Below, in pieces: positions 20,516 through 30,659 of a stretch of 64,000 nucleotides of DNA. The notes beneath the pieces were generated by a model. It was not told the DNA's origin. It ran no database searches and saw only the letters and a list, made by a program, of their open reading frames with translations. The DNA comes from Pseudomonas sp. TH43. GTDB taxonomy: Bacteria > Pseudomonadota > Gammaproteobacteria > Pseudomonadales > Pseudomonadaceae. A program made the translations under genes and the position numbers. The stretch lies in the NCBI RefSeq assembly GCF_016650635.1, contig NZ_JAEKFI010000004.1:682001-746000 (forward strand). Direction: 5' to 3'. Each line of letters opens with the position of its first letter. The stretch's first letter is position 1.

Positions 20516-22954
20516 TTACGCGGGTTTGGCTTCGGCTAATGCCTCTTGCGCCAATTCCTTCTCGGCTTCCTTGAGGTCTTCTTCGCTGATCATTTCGGCA
20601 ATGTCGCGCAAGCGCTCGACCACGCGTGCGTTGATGCTGCCCTCAGGGAACTCACCCTCGGCATTCGGCTCACCGGCCGGCTCGCCGACCAGCAGGCTCA
20701 GCGCCTCATCAGCCTGACGCACCGCGTAAACGTGGAACTGCCCAGCGCGCACCGCCGCCAATACCTTCTCATCGAGCATCAGCGTGGCAACGTTGGCCTG
20801 CGGAATGATCGCACCTTGTTCACCGGTCAAACCGCGTGCTTCGCAGAGGCGGAAGAAGCCCTCGATCTTCTCGTTGACGCCGCCGACCGCCTGCACCTCG
20901 CCGAACTGGTTGATCGAACCGGTGATCGCAAAACACTGCTTGAGCGGCGTTTTCGACAGCGCCGAAATCAGCGTGCACGCCTCGCCCAACGACGCACTGT
21001 CGCCATCGACGTAACCGTAGGACTGTTCAAGCGCGATGCTCGCGGAAATCGCCAACGGGAATTCCTGAGCGTAACGGCTGCCCAGGTAACCGGTGAGAAT
21101 CATCACGCCTTTGGAGTGAATCGGCTGGCCGAGGTTGACCTCACGCTCGATGTCGACGATGCCACTGCCACCCGGATATACCGTGGCGGAAATCCGCGCC
21201 GGCACACCGAACGCCGAGTCGCCGACTTCGAGCACGGTCAGACCGTTGCATTTGCCGACCGCCGCACCATCGGTGTCGATCAGGATGATCCCGGCGAGCA
21301 TGTCGTCGAGGATCCGCGCCGACACACGTCCGGTACGCGTGGCTTTGGCTTTCAATGCACGTTCGATATGCCCGGCATCGGTCATTTCATCGCCGGCCAG
21401 GTGACGGATGAAATCCGCTTCGCTGACCAGCTGGAACAGATCGCCAATACGCGCCGACAAACGCCCCTGATGCTCGGCCAGCCGTGCGCTGTAAGTCGCC
21501 AGACGGGCCACCGCATCGGCGGTCAGCGGTGCCATGCCTTCTTCTGACGTGCGGGTTTTCAGCAGCTGGGCGAATTGCTCCAGGCTCTCGTCAACCATCG
21601 GAATGTCTTCGTCAAAATCGACCAGAACGCGGAACATCTCCTGGAAGTCCGGATCGAGGTCTTGCAGCGTGTAATACAACGACCGCGCACCGATGATGAT
21701 GACTTTGACCTGCAACGGAATGTGCTGCGGGTTGAGGGTCACGGTGGCGAAACGGCCCATCTCGCCCAGCGGCGATTCCATTTTCAGCTTGCGCGATTGC
21801 AGCGCGCGTTTCAGCGCATCCCACACGAACGGCTCGCTGAGCATTTTTTCCGCTTCAAGGATCAGGAAGCCACCGTTGGCGCGGTGCAAGGCACCCGGAC
21901 GCAACTGGCGATACGTGGTGTAGAGCGCGCCCTGATCGGTGGTGTATTCGATACGGCCGAAGAGGTTTTCGTAAGTCGGGTGCGGTTCGAACACCACCGG
22001 CGCACCGCCGCTGGCCGGATGCCCAACCACCAGGCTTGGCGCGTATTGTTCTTCCAGCAACTTGCGCGCGACGGCGTCGGTCTTGCTGTCGTCGACCAGT
22101 TGCTCGACCACGGTTTTCAGCAGGTAGACCTGCATCGCTTGCAGGTAACCGCAGACCGCCGCGTTCTCGGCGTACTTCTCCGACAGTGGCGACAGCAACG
22201 GTTGCAGCGCCAACGTAATGGTTTCTTCGTTGAGCGAGCGCAGCTGGTTATTCGACTCGCGCTTCCACTGCGGCAGGCTGGCGAGCTCTTCGTTCAGGCG
22301 CTCTTCGAGGCCGGAGATATCCTCGTGGAAACGCTCGCGATCAGCTTCCGGCAGTTGCGAGAACTCAGCTTCATCCAGCGCCTTGCCGTCGAGCATCGGC
22401 GTGAAGGCGATGTTGCTGCTGTCGCGGTACAGGGCGACGTCTTTCTCCAGGGCCAGACGCTCGATGATGTCGAGGGCCTTGTCGTAGCGCTGGTTGAAGG
22501 CGCGGTCGATGGCGCTTTTCTTTTGCTGGTAGGACGGGTGCTCGAACACCGCCGGAAAAGTCGCCAGCAGGTTGTCGATCAGGCCGTTGATGTCGCCGAT
22601 GAATGCGCCTGCAGTGCCCGATGGCAACTCCAGCACGCGAGGCTCGCGCGGCTCATCGAAATTATTGACGTAGACCCAGTCCGCCGGGGTCTGCAGGCGT
22701 TTGCCTTCGGCTTTCAGGTAGCGTTTGACGAACGAGAACCGGCCGGTGCCGGGCTCGCCCATGACAAAGACGTTGTAACCGGGGCGTGGCATGGCCACAC
22801 CGAACTGCAAGGCTTCGACCGCGCGTTCCTGGCCGAGCACACCGCGAAAGGGCTCCAGATCATTGGTGGTAGTGAAGCTGAACTGTTCAGCGGAAAACGG
22901 ACGGGTCAGCGCTTCGGGCGCTAGACGCAAGCTGGCAGCAACAGGATCAGGCAT
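20516..22954 (-). CDS. Lon-like ATP-dependent protease (AAA domain plus S16 peptidase)
   Basis: An 812-residue cytosolic protein of the Lon-related family without the classical Lon N-terminal domain (the PA4576/YcbZ type). The AAA region holds a modified Walker A, GEPGTGRFSF, with Arg where Lys is normal, and a long helical insertion at about 110-280 (EKDVALYRDSSN, LNEELASLPQWKRESNNQL). The C-terminal S16 domain carries the Ser-Lys dyad: serine in DGDSASLGEACTLISAL and lysine in AVGGVNEKIEGFF. The start MPDPVAASLRLAPEAL is the family type. Substrates unknown; the altered Walker A suggests weak or unusual nucleotide handling, although I recall it as typical of the family. Confidence 0.93.
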   Translation of the reverse strand: MPDPVAASLRLAPEALTRPFSAEQFSFTTTNDLEPFRGVLGQERAVEALQFGVAMPRPGYNVFVMGEPGTGRFSFVKRYLKAEGKRLQTPADWVYVNNFDEPREPRVLELPSGTAGAFIGDINGLIDNLLATFPAVFEHPSYQQKKSAIDRAFNQRYDKALDIIERLALEKDVALYRDSSNIAFTPMLDGKALDEAEFSQLPEADRERFHEDISGLEERLNEELASLPQWKRESNNQLRSLNEETITLALQPLLSPLSEKYAENAAVCGYLQAMQVYLLKTVVEQLVDDSKTDAVARKLLEEQYAPSLVVGHPASGGAPVVFEPHPTYENLFGRIEYTTDQGALYTTYRQLRPGALHRANGGFLILEAEKMLSEPFVWDALKRALQSRKLKMESPLGEMGRFATVTLNPQHIPLQVKVIIIGARSLYYTLQDLDPDFQEMFRVLVDFDEDIPMVDESLEQFAQLLKTRTSEEGMAPLTADAVARLATYSARLAEHQGRLSARIGDLFQLVSEADFIRHLAGDEMTDAGHIERALKAKATRTGRVSARILDDMLAGIILIDTDGAAVGKCNGLTVLEVGDSAFGVPARISATVYPGGSGIVDIEREVNLGQPIHSKGVMILTGYLGSRYAQEFPLAISASIALEQSYGYVDGDSASLGEACTLISALSKTPLKQCFAITGSINQFGEVQAVGGVNEKIEGFFRLCEARGLTGEQGAIIPQANVATLMLDEKVLAAVRAGQFHVYAVRQADEALSLLVGEPAGEPNAEGEFPEGSINARVVERLRDIAEMISEEDLKEAEKELAQEALAEAKPA

Positions 22955-23254
22955 CGGGCTTCCTTAACAATCAGGCGGGGCAGATAGCGGCATTCTGGCG
23001 CTGCCCGTGCCCCACTGGCAAGGCGCGCCATGTGACAAAGCATAGACAACTCGCGCTCTGCGCAGCAGCCCCCCGGAAACCGGGCTTATGACCGAATCTT
23101 TTGTAAAAAATCACGGAACTGCGGGAACGTGCCTAAACTCCAAACTGCGCGGCTGGAACTAATACCGGCCCACTGGCTTCGTTTGGGTCTGTTTCGTACA
23201 GAGCTTGGGGGCCAGAACCCTGTCCATTGGTATGCACACAAAGAGAACAAAGCT

Positions 23255-23743
23255 ATGAAACGGATTCTTCTCGGTACTCTCTTCACCGCTGTATCCATCA
23301 ACGCAATGGCGCAAGCTCCGGGCGGCCCGGATTGCGGTTGGGGCAACATGCTGTTCGAAGGTCAGCGTGGCACCCCAGCGCACTTCCTTGCTTCCACCAC
23401 CAACGGCACTTCCGGTAACGCTACGTTTGGTATGACTTCCGGTACCAACGGTTGCTCGACCAATGCGTCGCTGACCTACGGCGGCAAATCCTGGTTTGCC
23501 ATGAATGGCATGATGAACGAACTGTCCGAAGACATGGCCAAGGGCAACGGCGAAGCGCTGACGACCTATGCCGTGGTACTGGGCGTGGCGCCGGAAGACC
23601 GTGCGCATTTCGCTGCAGTGACTCACGAGCACTTCCAGCAGATCTTCAGCAAGGCTGACGTGACCGCTGAAGACGTGCATACCAACACCCTGGCTGTACT
23701 GAAATCGGACCCTCGTCTGGCCAAGTACGCAACTCAGGCTTAA
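23255..23743 (+). CDS. Exported DUF3015-family protein
   Basis: A 162-residue exported protein of the DUF3015 family (family recalled). The signal peptide is MKRILLGTLFTAVSINAMA, cleaved before QAPGGPDCGWG. Conserved features: DCGWGNMLFEGQRG, then TFGMTSGTNGCSTN and the C-terminal HEHFQQIFSKADVTAEDVH. The cysteines in DCGWG and NGCS may form a disulfide. Start at 23255; the upstream open frame (from 23129) has no signal peptide. Function unknown; a single gene with its own terminator. The 300 bases before it show no other gene. Confidence 0.88.
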   Translation: MKRILLGTLFTAVSINAMAQAPGGPDCGWGNMLFEGQRGTPAHFLASTTNGTSGNATFGMTSGTNGCSTNASLTYGGKSWFAMNGMMNELSEDMAKGNGEALTTYAVVLGVAPEDRAHFAAVTHEHFQQIFSKADVTAEDVHTNTLAVLKSDPRLAKYATQA

Positions 23744-23753
23744 GCTCGACCCC

Positions 23754-23787
23754 GCCCGCTTCCTTCGGGGAGCGGGTTTTGTTTTTT
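23754..23787 (+). terminator. Rho-independent terminator after DUF3015 gene
   Basis: Stem CCCGCTTCC / GGGAGCGGG around TTCGG, followed by TTTTGTTTTTT. Confidence 0.9.
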
Positions 23788-23818
23788 ATGCAGTGATTCC
23801 ACCGTGACGCTGAACCTG

Positions 23819-23950
23819 TGGTGAGGGGATTTATCCCCGATCGGCTGCGCAGCAGTCGTGAACCTGTGCATGCGTTATAGCTGATGCATTGGGGATACAG
23901 GTTTTGGGGCCGCTTCGCTGCCCAACGGGGATAAATCCCCTCGCCACAAG
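23819..23950. repeat. Inverted repeat doublet, GGGGATTTATCCCCG family
   Basis: Left arm GTGAGGGGATTTATCCCCGA from 23821 and right arm CCCAACGGGGATAAATCCCC to 23940, then TCGCCACAAG. The spacer carries a second dyad (GCTGCGCAGCAG). Same family as 704-836 and 44658-44757. It lies in the gap before the DUF4105 gene. Confidence 0.9.
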
Positions 23951-24007
23951 GGTGGAGTGTTAACCCCCGATTCGGGTTTTATTTTCTTTCGACTTAAGTT
24001 GCCACTT

Positions 24008-25861
24008 ATGCTCAAACGCCTTGCCTGGCTGGCGCTCTGTGTCTGCGCCCCGCTGTCCGCCGCGCCACACATCGACCCTCAACGTTTGCAGCAACTGGCC
24101 AACGACCGCTTCTGGATTTCCCTCGGTCACTACGAAACCGCCAAACTTGGCGGTTGGCGCAGCTATGTCAGCGACAAGAAATTCTTTCTCGCGCCCGATG
24201 GCAATGAACATCCCGATCATGAACTCGCCGCCACCGTGCAAGCGCTGTACGCCCCGGCCAGCCTCGGCGAGCAACATGCGCAATGCGTTTATCCGGCCCG
24301 TACCCGCTGGCTAAAGGCGCAATTGAACCTGACCGACCTACCGACGCCCGAGTGCGCCGAGTACAAAAAGTGGATCAAGGACGTCTCGCCACACAGTGCG
24401 GTGATGATCTTCCCGGCGGCTTATTTGAACAGCCCGTCATCGATGTTCGGCCACACCCTGCTGCGCATCGACCAGGCTGATGTGCAGGCCGACAAGACCT
24501 CGTTGCTCAGTTACGCGATCAACTTCGGCGCCTACATCGAAGGTTCGGACAACAGCATTCTTTACGCCTGGAAAGGCTTGATGGGCGGCTATCCGGGGCT
24601 GTTCGCGCTGGTGCCGTATCAGGAAAAACTCTCCGAATACCGCAGCCTGGAAAACCGCGACCTGTGGGAATACCGGCTTAATCTGACCCAGGAAGAAACC
24701 GCACGCATGGTCGAACATGTGTGGGAGTTGAAGCAGATCCAGTTCGACTATTTCTTCTTCGATGAAAACTGCTCCTACCGTTTGCTCGAACTGCTGCAAG
24801 TGGCACGGCCGAGCCTGCGTCTGACCGAGCAATTCCCGCTGACCGCGATTCCCACCGACACGGTCAAAGCGGTGAAAGAAGCCGGGCTGGTGGAAAGCAT
24901 TCAATATCGTCCGTCCCGCGAGCGCGAATTGCTCAGCCGCGCCGAGCCGCTCAACAGTGATGAACAGCAATGGGTGCTGAAAGTCAGCGCCGATCAACAA
25001 GTGCTGCAAGACCCGACTTTCAAAGCCCTGCCCCGCGACCGCCAGGCGTTGATCATCGATGCGGCGTATCGTCTGGAGCGTTATCGCGCCAACGGGCAGG
25101 AGCGTGATCCGCAGCGGGCGCAACGCAGTTTCGAACTGCTGCGGGCGATCAACAAGAACCCGGCACCCGATCTGGACATTCCGCAACCGGGCTTGCCGGA
25201 AGATGGCCACGAATCGCGCACTTGGCAGGCCGGTCTCGGCACCCGTGGCGATCGTGCGTTCGGCGAATATGGCTTGCGCATGGCTTACCACGATCTCAAC
25301 GACAACGCCGAAAGCTTCCCGCTCGGCGCGCAGATCGAGATCCTGCAAATGAAGCTGCGCCAGTACGAAGGCAATCACTGGCAGTTCCAGCAACTGGACC
25401 TGGCAACCATCCGCTCACTGACCCCGCGCAATGAGCTGCTGCAACCGCTGTCGTGGCAAGTCACTGGTGGCCTTGAGCGCGTGCCGGGCAAGCATGATGA
25501 CGAAACGCTGGTCAGCCACGTCAATGGTGGTGGCGGTGGCACGTGGCAGTTGGGTGAGGATGTGTTGGGCTTTGCCCTCGGCACCGTGCGAATCGAACAC
25601 AACAACGACTTCGCCGGATTCATAGCCCCGGCGGCCGGTTTCAACAGCGGCGTGCTGTGGAAAAACCCGCTGGGCAACATGAGCCTGGAAGCCAAAGGCG
25701 ATTACTTCACCAACGGCGAAGTGCGTCGCAGCCTGAGCTTGAATCAGCAGTGGGAGTTGTCACGCAATCTTGGTTTGCGCCTGAGTGCACAGCGTGAGTT
25801 CAGTCATGTAGCGACACCGGAAACCGAGGTCATGCTCGAAGTGAAGTGGTATCACTACTGA
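24008..25861 (+). CDS. Lnb/DUF4105-type periplasmic protein
   Basis: A 617-residue exported protein: signal peptide MLKRLAWLALCVCAPLSA, then a region resembling the DUF4105 (Lnb-type) domain with FPAAYLNSPSSMFGHTLLRID and NFGAYIEGSDNSILYAWKGLMGGYPGLFALVPYQEKLSEY (residues of about 140-220), DYFFFDENCSYRLLELL, and a C-terminal half rich in beta strands (SLEAKGDYFTNGEVRRSLSL and EVMLEVKWYHY), which may be an outer-membrane-type barrel. DUF4105 is often next to peptidoglycan or lipid genes; its role is unclear. Start ATG at 24008 gives the signal peptide. Confidence 0.82.
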   Translation: MLKRLAWLALCVCAPLSAAPHIDPQRLQQLANDRFWISLGHYETAKLGGWRSYVSDKKFFLAPDGNEHPDHELAATVQALYAPASLGEQHAQCVYPARTRWLKAQLNLTDLPTPECAEYKKWIKDVSPHSAVMIFPAAYLNSPSSMFGHTLLRIDQADVQADKTSLLSYAINFGAYIEGSDNSILYAWKGLMGGYPGLFALVPYQEKLSEYRSLENRDLWEYRLNLTQEETARMVEHVWELKQIQFDYFFFDENCSYRLLELLQVARPSLRLTEQFPLTAIPTDTVKAVKEAGLVESIQYRPSRERELLSRAEPLNSDEQQWVLKVSADQQVLQDPTFKALPRDRQALIIDAAYRLERYRANGQERDPQRAQRSFELLRAINKNPAPDLDIPQPGLPEDGHESRTWQAGLGTRGDRAFGEYGLRMAYHDLNDNAESFPLGAQIEILQMKLRQYEGNHWQFQQLDLATIRSLTPRNELLQPLSWQVTGGLERVPGKHDDETLVSHVNGGGGGTWQLGEDVLGFALGTVRIEHNNDFAGFIAPAAGFNSGVLWKNPLGNMSLEAKGDYFTNGEVRRSLSLNQQWELSRNLGLRLSAQREFSHVATPETEVMLEVKWYHY

Positions 25862-25884
25862 TCTGCAGCCCGACAAATTCCCCC

Positions 25885-25974
25885 TGTAGGAGTGAGCCTG
25901 CTCGCGATAGCAATTCATCAGGCACTGTCGCTGTGACTGACCCACCGCTATCGCGAGCAGGCTCACTCCTACAA
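25885..25974. repeat. REP doublet, TGTAGGAGTGAGCCTGCTCGCGATAG variant
   Basis: Perfect inverted arms (TGTAGGAGTGAGCCTGCTCG and its inverse) around a spacer in the gap between the DUF4105 gene and the small lipoprotein gene. Diverged member of the window's main REP family. Confidence 0.95.
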
Positions 25975-26080
25975 GGGATCTGTGGTGTTCAACGAATTAC
26001 TCACATGCCTTTCACCAACGCCCGACGAATCCCCTTCTAGACTCTCCTTACAAGCCGAAGAAGCGGCGCGGGAGAGTGCG

Positions 26081-26437
26081 ATGTGGCGGTGTGCGGCTTT
26101 GTTGGGGGTTTTGCTGTTAGTGAGCGGTTGCCAGACCACCCACGATGATTTGATTGCCAAAGGTTATCCACCGGCCTTCGCCGACGGTTTTGATGACGGT
26201 TGTGTCAGTGGTCGTCAGGCCGCCGGCTCGATCAGCGGCGAGTTTCGCAAGAACGTGCCGCGCTATCTCAAGGACAAACAATACGCCGACGGCTGGACCG
26301 ACGGTTTCCGCCAGTGTCAGGCAATGCTGGAAAACAAGGATCGCGATGACTACCGCAACGAACACTGGGATGAACGCGAACGTGCCTGGCAACAACAGAA
26401 AGATCAGGACGCCGGGCGGGCCTATCGCTCGCAGTAG
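26081..26437 (+). CDS. Small lipoprotein, unknown function
   Basis: A 118-residue predicted lipoprotein: lipobox LLVSGC at residues 12-17 (MWRCAALLGVLLLVSGCQTT). The mature part has KGYPPAFADGFDDGCVSGRQAAG, PRYLKDKQYADGWTDGFRQCQAML and a charged C-terminus (EHWDERERAWQQQKDQDAG). Two repeated Y/F-x-D-G-x-x-D/T-G pieces (FADGFDDG and YADGWTDG) suggest a duplicated unit. The ATG at 26081 has GGGAGAGTGCG upstream. The gene precedes the Gre-like gene by 70 bases, so co-transcription is plausible. No function assigned. Confidence 0.78.
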   Translation: MWRCAALLGVLLLVSGCQTTHDDLIAKGYPPAFADGFDDGCVSGRQAAGSISGEFRKNVPRYLKDKQYADGWTDGFRQCQAMLENKDRDDYRNEHWDERERAWQQQKDQDAGRAYRSQ

Positions 26438-26507
26438 GTCGCATCCAGACATCCAGTGAAACCAAATGCCTGCGAACATGGCCCAAACCTCATACGAGGA
26501 GGACACC

Positions 26508-28429
<1,922 letters not shown>

Positions 28430-28536
28430 TTATGAAATTAAATGGTGCACAGGATATAAATCCGGCCGGTTTTTGGCGCTGATTTGCACCCGAATGGGGA
28501 GAACAAATTTGATTGATGCACCAACAGTTACACCGC

Positions 28537-28628
28537 CATCGCTGGCAAGCCAGCTCCCACAGTTTTAGCGGCGCTCACACAATCCGGACATAACACAATC
28601 CCTGTGGGAGCTGGCTTGCCAGCGATGA
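28537..28628. repeat. REP doublet, GCTGGCAAGCCAGCTCCCAC family
   Basis: Left arm CATCGCTGGCAAGCCAGCTC and right arm GTGGGAGCTGGCTTGCCAGC (inverse) around a 51-base spacer, in the 373-base gap between gdhA and ettA. A REP subtype different from those elsewhere in the window. Confidence 0.92.
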
Positions 28629-28658
28629 ATCCACCTCGGTTTTCCTGAAAAAACCGGG

Positions 28659-28693
28659 CAAAAAAAACGGAGCCCGAAGGCTCCGCTTTTTCA
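28659..28693 (-). terminator. Rho-independent terminator of ettA
   Basis: Stem GCGGAGCC / GGCTCCG read on the minus strand, followed by a run of eight T's, 17 bases downstream of the ettA stop. Confidence 0.9.
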
Positions 28694-28709
28694 TGCAACC
28701 AACCCGAGA

Positions 28710-30374
28710 TCAGGCCAGTTTCTTGTGACGTACACGGTGCGGCTGGGCAGCTGCTTCGCCGAGACGCTTTTTGCGGTCGGCTTCGTACTCGGTGTAGTTA
28801 CCTTCGAAGAAGATCGCTTGCGAGTCGTCTTCGTACGCCAGGATGTGCGTCGCGACGCGGTCAAGGAACCACCGATCGTGAGAGATCACAATGGCGGCGC
28901 CCGGGAAGTCCAGCAGGGCTTCTTCCAGGGAACGCAGGGTTTCAACGTCGAGGTCGTTGGACGGTTCGTCGAGCAGCAGGACGTTACCGCCCTCCTTCAG
29001 GGTCAGCGCCAGGTGCAGACGACCGCGCTCACCACCGGAGAGGTCCTTGACGAACTTCTGCTGATCGCCGCCCTTGAAGTTGAAGCGTCCGACGTAGGTA
29101 CGCGACGGGATCTCGTAGTTGCCGATGCGGATCTGGTCGGAACCGTCGGAGATCTGCTGGAATACAGTCTTGCTGCCATCGAGGTCATCGCGGCTCTGAT
29201 CGACGCACGCCAGTTGCACGGTTTCACCGACTTCGATGCTGCCCGAATCCGGTTGTTCCTTGCCCATCAGCATGCGGAACAGGGTCGATTTACCGGCACC
29301 GTTACCGCCGATCACACCAACAATGGCGCCTTTCGGCATCGAGAACGACAGGTTGTCGATCAGTACGCGATCGCCGTAGCCCTTGGTGACGTTCTTGAAT
29401 TCGATGACCTTGTCGCCCAGGCGTGGACCGGCCGGGATGTAGATCTCGTTGGTTTCCGAACGCTTCTGGAATTCCTGCGATTGCATTTCTTCGAAGCGTT
29501 GCAAACGCGCCTTGGATTTCGACTGGCGGGCTTTCGCGCCTTTGCGCACCCACTCCAGTTCTTCCTTCATGGCTTTTTCGTGGGCCGACTGCTGCTTGGA
29601 TTCGGCAGCCAGACGGTCGGACTTGGCTTCGAGCCAACCCGAATAGTTGCCCTCGTAAGGAATGCCCGCGCCGCGGTCGAGTTCCAGAATCCAGCCAGCG
29701 ACGTTGTCGAGGAAGTAACGGTCGTGCGTAATCGCAACCACGGTGCCCGGGAAGTCGTGGAGGAAGTGCTCCAGCCACGCAACGGAGTCGGCGTCCAAGT
29801 GGTTGGTCGGTTCGTCGAGCAGCAGCATGTCGGGGGCCGACAGCAGCAGACGGCACAGGGCCACACGACGCTTTTCACCACCAGAGAGGAATTCGACCTT
29901 GGCGTCCCACGCCGGCAGACGCAATGCGTCGGCGGCAACCTCCAGTTGGCGGTCAAGGTTGTGACCGTCGCTGGCTTGCAGGATCGCTTCGAGCTTGGCC
30001 TGTTCGGCAGCCAGTTTGTCGAAGTCGGCGTCTTCTTCAGCGTAAGCCGCGTAGACCTCGTCCAGGCGAGCCTGAGCGTTCTTGATCACGCTGACCGCTT
30101 CCTCGACCACTTCACGCACAGTCTTGGTTGGGTCAAGTTGTGGCTCTTGCGGCAGATAACCGATGTTCAGCTCCGGCATCGGACGGGCTTCGCCCTCGAA
30201 CTCGGTGTCGACGCCAGCCATGATTTTCAGCAGCGTGGACTTACCCGAACCGTTGAGGCCGAGCACGCCAATCTTGGCGCCGGGGAAGAAGGACAGCGAA
30301 ATGTTTTTGAGAATTTCCCGCTTCGGCGGAACAACTTTGCCCAGCCGATGCATGGTGAAGACGTATTGAGCCAT
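28710..30374 (-). CDS. ettA: Energy-dependent translational throttle protein EttA (ABC-F)
   Basis: An ABC-F ATPase that binds the ribosomal E site and gates translation according to ATP/ADP ratio. The 554 residues contain two ABC cassettes with Walker A motifs GLNGSGKST (near residue 39) and GGNGAGKST (near 357), signatures LSGGEKRRVALCRLLLS and LSGGERGRLHLALTL, Walker B LLLDEPTNHLDAD and LLLDEPSNDLDVE, and the interdomain linker rich in Arg/Lys (EWVRKGAKARQSKSKARLQRFEEM). There is no membrane domain. Start at 30374 (MAQYVFTMHRLGKVV). PA4595 counterpart. Confidence 0.97.
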   Translation of the reverse strand: MAQYVFTMHRLGKVVPPKREILKNISLSFFPGAKIGVLGLNGSGKSTLLKIMAGVDTEFEGEARPMPELNIGYLPQEPQLDPTKTVREVVEEAVSVIKNAQARLDEVYAAYAEEDADFDKLAAEQAKLEAILQASDGHNLDRQLEVAADALRLPAWDAKVEFLSGGEKRRVALCRLLLSAPDMLLLDEPTNHLDADSVAWLEHFLHDFPGTVVAITHDRYFLDNVAGWILELDRGAGIPYEGNYSGWLEAKSDRLAAESKQQSAHEKAMKEELEWVRKGAKARQSKSKARLQRFEEMQSQEFQKRSETNEIYIPAGPRLGDKVIEFKNVTKGYGDRVLIDNLSFSMPKGAIVGVIGGNGAGKSTLFRMLMGKEQPDSGSIEVGETVQLACVDQSRDDLDGSKTVFQQISDGSDQIRIGNYEIPSRTYVGRFNFKGGDQQKFVKDLSGGERGRLHLALTLKEGGNVLLLDEPSNDLDVETLRSLEEALLDFPGAAIVISHDRWFLDRVATHILAYEDDSQAIFFEGNYTEYEADRKKRLGEAAAQPHRVRHKKLA

Positions 30375-30659
30375 GGAGAACCTTGGGTCAGTGACAGATG
30401 AATGATTGCAGCGCAGGCGATGCCCGGCCAGACCATGCGCGTCGTTCACTTGATGGTTATCAATGCGTGCGCGCTGAAAAAGTCTGAGTCTAGGAGCTGG
30501 AACGCTCCCGCGTAACCGGCAAAGCTACCTGAATGACGGAAGGCAGTCCAGCCGCGAGGGGCTGGCACTTCGCCACAACTCAAGGCATGCTAGCCGCCCT
30601 TCGGGCGTCCGGCTTATAGTGCACGTCGCGCCAGTCCAGCCAAACCGCAGGATTACAGC

